Below are positions 61,118-64,000 of a stretch of 64,000 bases of DNA, in pieces (position 1 is the stretch's first letter; every line of letters begins with the position of its first letter). Source of the stretch: Phycisphaeraceae bacterium. Its GTDB lineage: Bacteria > Planctomycetota > Phycisphaerae > Phycisphaerales > SM1A02. The notes under the pieces were generated by a model. It made no database searches and was not told the DNA's origin. It worked only from the letters and a program-made list of their open reading frames with translations. The translations under genes and the position numbers were made by a program. The stretch spans positions 216,117 through 280,116 of the forward strand of contig JAHBWY010000005.1 in assembly GCA_019636735.1 (NCBI GenBank), written 5' to 3'.

Positions 61118-61814
61118 TGGCGGTGCGGTCTGCCGATACGGCTCCATCCGGTGGCGAAGTCGGCCCACTCTCGTGGCGAGCTGCGGGCTGACCTGCCGCA
61201 GGCTTCTCCACCGGCACTGGCGCCGGCCATGGCGCAATGACCTGCCCTTCAGGGGCCTTCGGCGCCGAAGGCGTGGTGCCGCGCAAACTGGCGACATACG
61301 CGGAGAGCACCACCATCTGCGGCTGGCTGAAGTTCCTGTTCCACGCAGGCATGCCCTTGTTGATCACGCCATCGTGAATCACTCGGTAGAGGTCGGTCAC
61401 CTGCTTCACATTGATGAAGCTGTCATCGGTCAGGTTCGGCCCGGTGCCGCCGCCGCCATCCGGTCCGTGGCAGACGCTGCAATTGGCGCGAAAGAGCACG
61501 CGACCGATCGACATGAAGGTGTCATCCTTGCTCAGTCGGACAAGCGTCTGTTCATCGGGCTGAATGTCACCGAGGCGCCGTGCCAGCACCGTGAAGAACG
61601 CCGCCGTCTCCGAGTCGTAGGACTGTTCCAGCGTCTCACCGGTGCCGAAGGTGTAGAAGACGAAGTACGGCACGCTGAACAGCACCGTCCCCCACATCAG
61701 CCAGGTCCACCACTGCGGAAGCGGGTTGTCGTACTCGCGGATCCCGTCGTACTCGTGATCGAGGATCTTCGAGTTCCGCTTGTTCATGTCGTTCATGTCG
61801 TTCATGTCGTTCAT
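61110..61814 (-). CDS. ccoP: cbb3 oxidase subunit CcoP, single-haem form
   Basis: 234 residues from the ATG at 61814. The N-terminus is MNDMNDMNDMNKRNS, encoded by a 9-bp tandem repeat. It is followed by the usual YDGIREYDNPLPQWWTWLMW and one membrane helix. Only one haem site is present (ANCSVCHGPDGGGG, with the methionine ligand likely in KGMPAW). Canonical CcoP has two. The C-terminus is a Pro/Ala-rich tail. CcoP passes electrons into the oxidase. The ATG overlaps the ccoQ stop by 4 nt, so the first ATG of the repeat is the coupled start. Confidence 0.93.
   Translation of the reverse strand: MNDMNDMNDMNKRNSKILDHEYDGIREYDNPLPQWWTWLMWGTVLFSVPYFVFYTFGTGETLEQSYDSETAAFFTVLARRLGDIQPDEQTLVRLSKDDTFMSIGRVLFRANCSVCHGPDGGGGTGPNLTDDSFINVKQVTDLYRVIHDGVINKGMPAWNRNFSQPQMVVLSAYVASLRGTTPSAPKAPEGQVIAPWPAPVPVEKPAAGQPAARHESGPTSPPDGAVSADRTANG
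61782..61814 (-). repeat. 9-bp tandem repeat at the ccoP start codon
   Basis: On the minus strand ATGAACGAC is repeated three times and followed by ATGAACAAG. This gives four in-frame start codons 9 nt apart. The first overlaps the ccoQ stop. Repeat-number changes would lengthen or shorten the N-terminus by MND units without shifting frame. It resembles the ten-unit repeat at 22561-22650. Confidence 0.9.
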
Positions 61815-62023
61815 GGGCGTCGATCTCCCTGGTTCGAAGGCGGAACCCCGCCCGCCGAGTCTGCGTCGTCGTAGTTCTGCGGCTCGTCATCGATGGGAAT
61901 GCGAGCGTCCTTGTCCCAGCGCCTCTTCGGTGTGAGCCAGATCCACAGGACCACGCCGATGAAGAAGGTCATGGCGACCACGAGGGCGATCTGCGCCCCG
62001 ATGGAGGTGAAGGCGAGGGTCAT
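61811..62023 (-). CDS. ccoQ: cbb3 oxidase subunit CcoQ-like
   Basis: 70 residues. One membrane helix (ALVVAMTFFIGVVLWIWLTP) is followed by a charged tail with KRRWDKDARIPIDDE, the usual form of CcoQ/FixQ. It stabilises the oxidase. Both ends overlap neighbours by 4 nt (ccoNO upstream, ccoP downstream). Confidence 0.88.
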   Translation of the reverse strand: MTLAFTSIGAQIALVVAMTFFIGVVLWIWLTPKRRWDKDARIPIDDEPQNYDDADSAGGVPPSNQGDRRP

Positions 62024-64000
62024 GGCCGCTGCTCCAGGCTGCGAGGTTGTTCATCGCTGGGCGACGCGGCCGCCACGGCCGCGGGCGGCGACTCGGGTGG
62101 ACGATCGAGGTCGGTGCCGAGTCGCAGCATGTAGGCGATCAACGCGATGACTTCGCGATCGTGGTAGCCGGCGCTGCCGCCCTCGTCGACGATGCGGGCC
62201 GCGACCTGCTCCGCCTGCACTCGCGCGAGCGTCGCCGCATTCCGCACTGTCTCGTCGCCGTAGGGCACGCCCAGTCGTTGCATGGCTCGCGTCGACTTGA
62301 CGGCCTGCTCGAAGTCGAGTGGCTTGGTGAGCATCCACGCATAGGCCGGCATGATCGAACCGGGACTCGTGTCGTTCGGATCGTTGAAGTGGCGCAGGTG
62401 CCAGAGCGGCGACGGCACGCGCTTGCCCTCGCGGGCGAGATCTGGGCCGATGCGCCGCGATCCCCAGAGGAACGGGTGGTCATAGACGAACTCGCCCGGC
62501 TTGCTGTACTCACCGAAGCGCTCTGTCTCCGCGCGAAGCGGGCGGATCATTTGCGAGTGGCAGTTGTTGCAGCCGTTCGCGATGTAGATGTCCCGACCGA
62601 CCAGTTCGAGCGGCGTGTAGGGCTGGACCGTCGCGATGCGCGGGATGTCGCGCTTGAGCGCAAAGAGCGGCACGATCTCAAAGAGCGACGCGACAATGAC
62701 CGCGATCGCGACCATGATCGTGAAGAAGAACCCCTTCGCCTCCCAGTTGCGGTGCCAGCGCATCTGGGCGAAGACATCCAGCGTCCGTGCGAAGTTGACG
62801 ACGCTGCCCTTGGGAAGCGCGGGACCGGGCACCGGCGCCGGCGTCCATCCGCGCGCCAGCGGCGCGGCCTCATAGATGGGCTCTTCGTAGCGGGCTGGAG
62901 CGCTGCGCCAGGTGAGAATTACATTGACCAGACAGAGCCCCGCGCCGAAGAGATACAGCGAGCCGCCCACCGCGCGGAACCAGTAGTACGGAATGAGCAC
63001 GCGCACCGTCTCGAGGAAGTCGGGGTACTGAAGGAAGCCCTCGGCGTTGAAGGCGCGCCACATGAGCCCCTGCGTCAGACCGGCCGCGTAGATCGGAATG
63101 ATGTAGAGGAGAATGCCGATGGTCGCGATCCAGAAGTGCAGGCCGACCCAACTCGGCTTCGCGATCGGCGTCTGGAAGAGGCGCGGCATGAGCCAGTACG
63201 CCATGCCGAAGGTCATGAAGCCGACCCAGCCGAGCGCGCCGCCATGCACATGGGCGATTGTCCAGTCGGTGTAGTGACTCAGCGCATTCACGCTCTTGAC
63301 CGAGAGGAGCGGTCCTTCGAAGGTGGCCATGCCATAGAAGGTGATGCCCACCACGAAGAACTTGAGGACGGGATCCGACGCGACGCGGTGCCAGGCGCCG
63401 CGCAGCGTGAGCAGGCCGTTGATCATGCCGCCCCAGCTCGGCATCCACAGCATGACGCTGAAGAGCATGCCGAGGGTGCTCGCCCACTCGGGCAGCGCCG
63501 TGTAGTGCAGGTGATGAGGGCCGGCCCAGATGTAGAGGAAGACGATCGTCCAGAAGTGGACGATGCTCAGGCGGTAGCTGAACACCGGCCGCTCCGCCGC
63601 CTTCGGAAGGAAGTAGTACATGAGCCCCAGGAATGGCGTGGTCAGGAAGAAGGCCACGGCGTTGTGGCCGTACCACCACTGCATGAAGGCATCCTGCGTG
63701 CCCGCGTAGACCGAGTAGCTGCGAAGCCAATCGGCGGGCATCACGAGGTTGTTGAAGATGTAGAGAATCGCGATGGTCACCACCGTGGCGATGTAGAACC
63801 AGATCGCCACATAGAGGTGCCGCTCGCGGCGACGCATGATCGTCCCGAAGAAGTTGATCGCGAAGACCACCCAGACGAGCACCACCGCGATGTCGATGGG
63901 CCACTCGAGCTCCGCGTACTCCTTCGACTGCGAGTAGCCCAGCGGAAGCGTGATGGCCGCCGCGGCGATGATCGCCTGCCACCCCCAGAAGTGAATCTTC
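62020..64000 (-). CDS. ccoNO: cbb3 oxidase catalytic subunits CcoN and CcoO fused (N-terminus outside the window)
   Basis: About 659 residues are visible. The frame stays open to the window edge (its first residues there read KIHFWGWQAIIAAAAITLPL), so the start is missing. The CcoN part has the haem-copper ligands in WWYGHNAVAFFLT, WAGPHHLHYTALPEW and TIAHVHGGALGWVGFM. The CcoO part starts around the NWEAKGFFFTIMVAIAV helix and carries one haem site, GCNNCHSQM, then YDHPFLWGSRRIGPDLAREG. A fused CcoNO replaces two separate genes and fixes a one-to-one ratio. It leads the cco operon. Confidence 0.95.
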   Translation of the reverse strand, partial: KIHFWGWQAIIAAAAITLPLGYSQSKEYAELEWPIDIAVVLVWVVFAINFFGTIMRRRERHLYVAIWFYIATVVTIAILYIFNNLVMPADWLRSYSVYAGTQDAFMQWWYGHNAVAFFLTTPFLGLMYYFLPKAAERPVFSYRLSIVHFWTIVFLYIWAGPHHLHYTALPEWASTLGMLFSVMLWMPSWGGMINGLLTLRGAWHRVASDPVLKFFVVGITFYGMATFEGPLLSVKSVNALSHYTDWTIAHVHGGALGWVGFMTFGMAYWLMPRLFQTPIAKPSWVGLHFWIATIGILLYIIPIYAAGLTQGLMWRAFNAEGFLQYPDFLETVRVLIPYYWFRAVGGSLYLFGAGLCLVNVILTWRSAPARYEEPIYEAAPLARGWTPAPVPGPALPKGSVVNFARTLDVFAQMRWHRNWEAKGFFFTIMVAIAVIVASLFEIVPLFALKRDIPRIATVQPYTPLELVGRDIYIANGCNNCHSQMIRPLRAETERFGEYSKPGEFVYDHPFLWGSRRIGPDLAREGKRVPSPLWHLRHFNDPNDTSPGSIMPAYAWMLTKPLDFEQAVKSTRAMQRLGVPYGDETVRNAATLARVQAEQVAARIVDEGGSAGYHDREVIALIAYMLRLGTDLDRPPESPPAAVAAASPSDEQPRSLEQRP

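Overview
The window is about 64 kb of GC-rich bacterial chromosome. It most likely comes from a planctomycete of the Phycisphaerae type. Pointers to this are a PVC-type fused dehydrogenase/HEAT/PA14/cytochrome c protein, a prepilin-like protein of planctomycete style, a secreted protein with a PTPGA...LRRRR C-terminal sorting signal, and the gene order tRNA-Thr, tuf, rpmG, tRNA-Trp, secE, nusG. The assignment is an inference from gene content. There is no rRNA gene to confirm it.

Region 1 (1-10.7 kb) is a type I-G (formerly I-U) CRISPR-Cas locus. A translationally coupled effector operon, csx17-csb1-csb2, is followed by a decayed IS3-family transposase tail, a divergently oriented Fic-domain gene with paired dyad operators, and a 52-repeat array. 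No cas3, cas4-cas1 or cas2 is visible. An upstream reading frame that overlaps csx17 could be one of them.

Region 2 (10.7-34 kb) is mostly chromosomal housekeeping. It holds a secretin-N-like exported protein with an ECF-type sigma factor and its membrane partner, ubiX, proS, a CHAD protein, and a BacNaV-type ion channel behind a 69-bp minisatellite. These are followed by a three-domain lipid-enzyme fusion, a UbiA prenyltransferase, a lipoprotein whose start region is a 9-bp microsatellite, nusG/secE/rpmG/tuf with two tRNAs, a prepilin-like gene, rho, coaE, cysS and a methyltransferase.

Region 3 (34-51 kb) is a surface-glycan cluster. It carries a Wzy-like polymerase, a Wzx flippase, four glycosyltransferase or FkbM-type enzymes, gmd and fcl (GDP-deoxyhexose supply), a NodU-type carbamoyltransferase and a DUF3473 polysaccharide deacetylase. 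It also carries a compact acyl module (ACP, SDR reductase, AMP-dependent ligase, GNAT). The genes run on both strands in short coupled operons.

Region 4 (51-64 kb) holds a 1308-residue PVC-type haem protein and a complete cbb3-oxidase operon on the minus strand: ccoNO fusion, ccoQ, ccoP with a single haem, ccoG, ccoH, a SafE-like membrane protein, ccoI and ccoS. Nearly every junction is a 4-nt overlap. The start of ccoP is a second 9-bp start-codon microsatellite. The window ends inside ccoNO.

The points most worth following up are the effector-only I-G locus with a Fic gene wedged before the array, the unusual insertion in Csx17, the in-frame start-codon microsatellites at two unrelated genes, the ICMT/PAP2/Lgt fusion, and the calcium-channel-like filter of the BacNaV channel.
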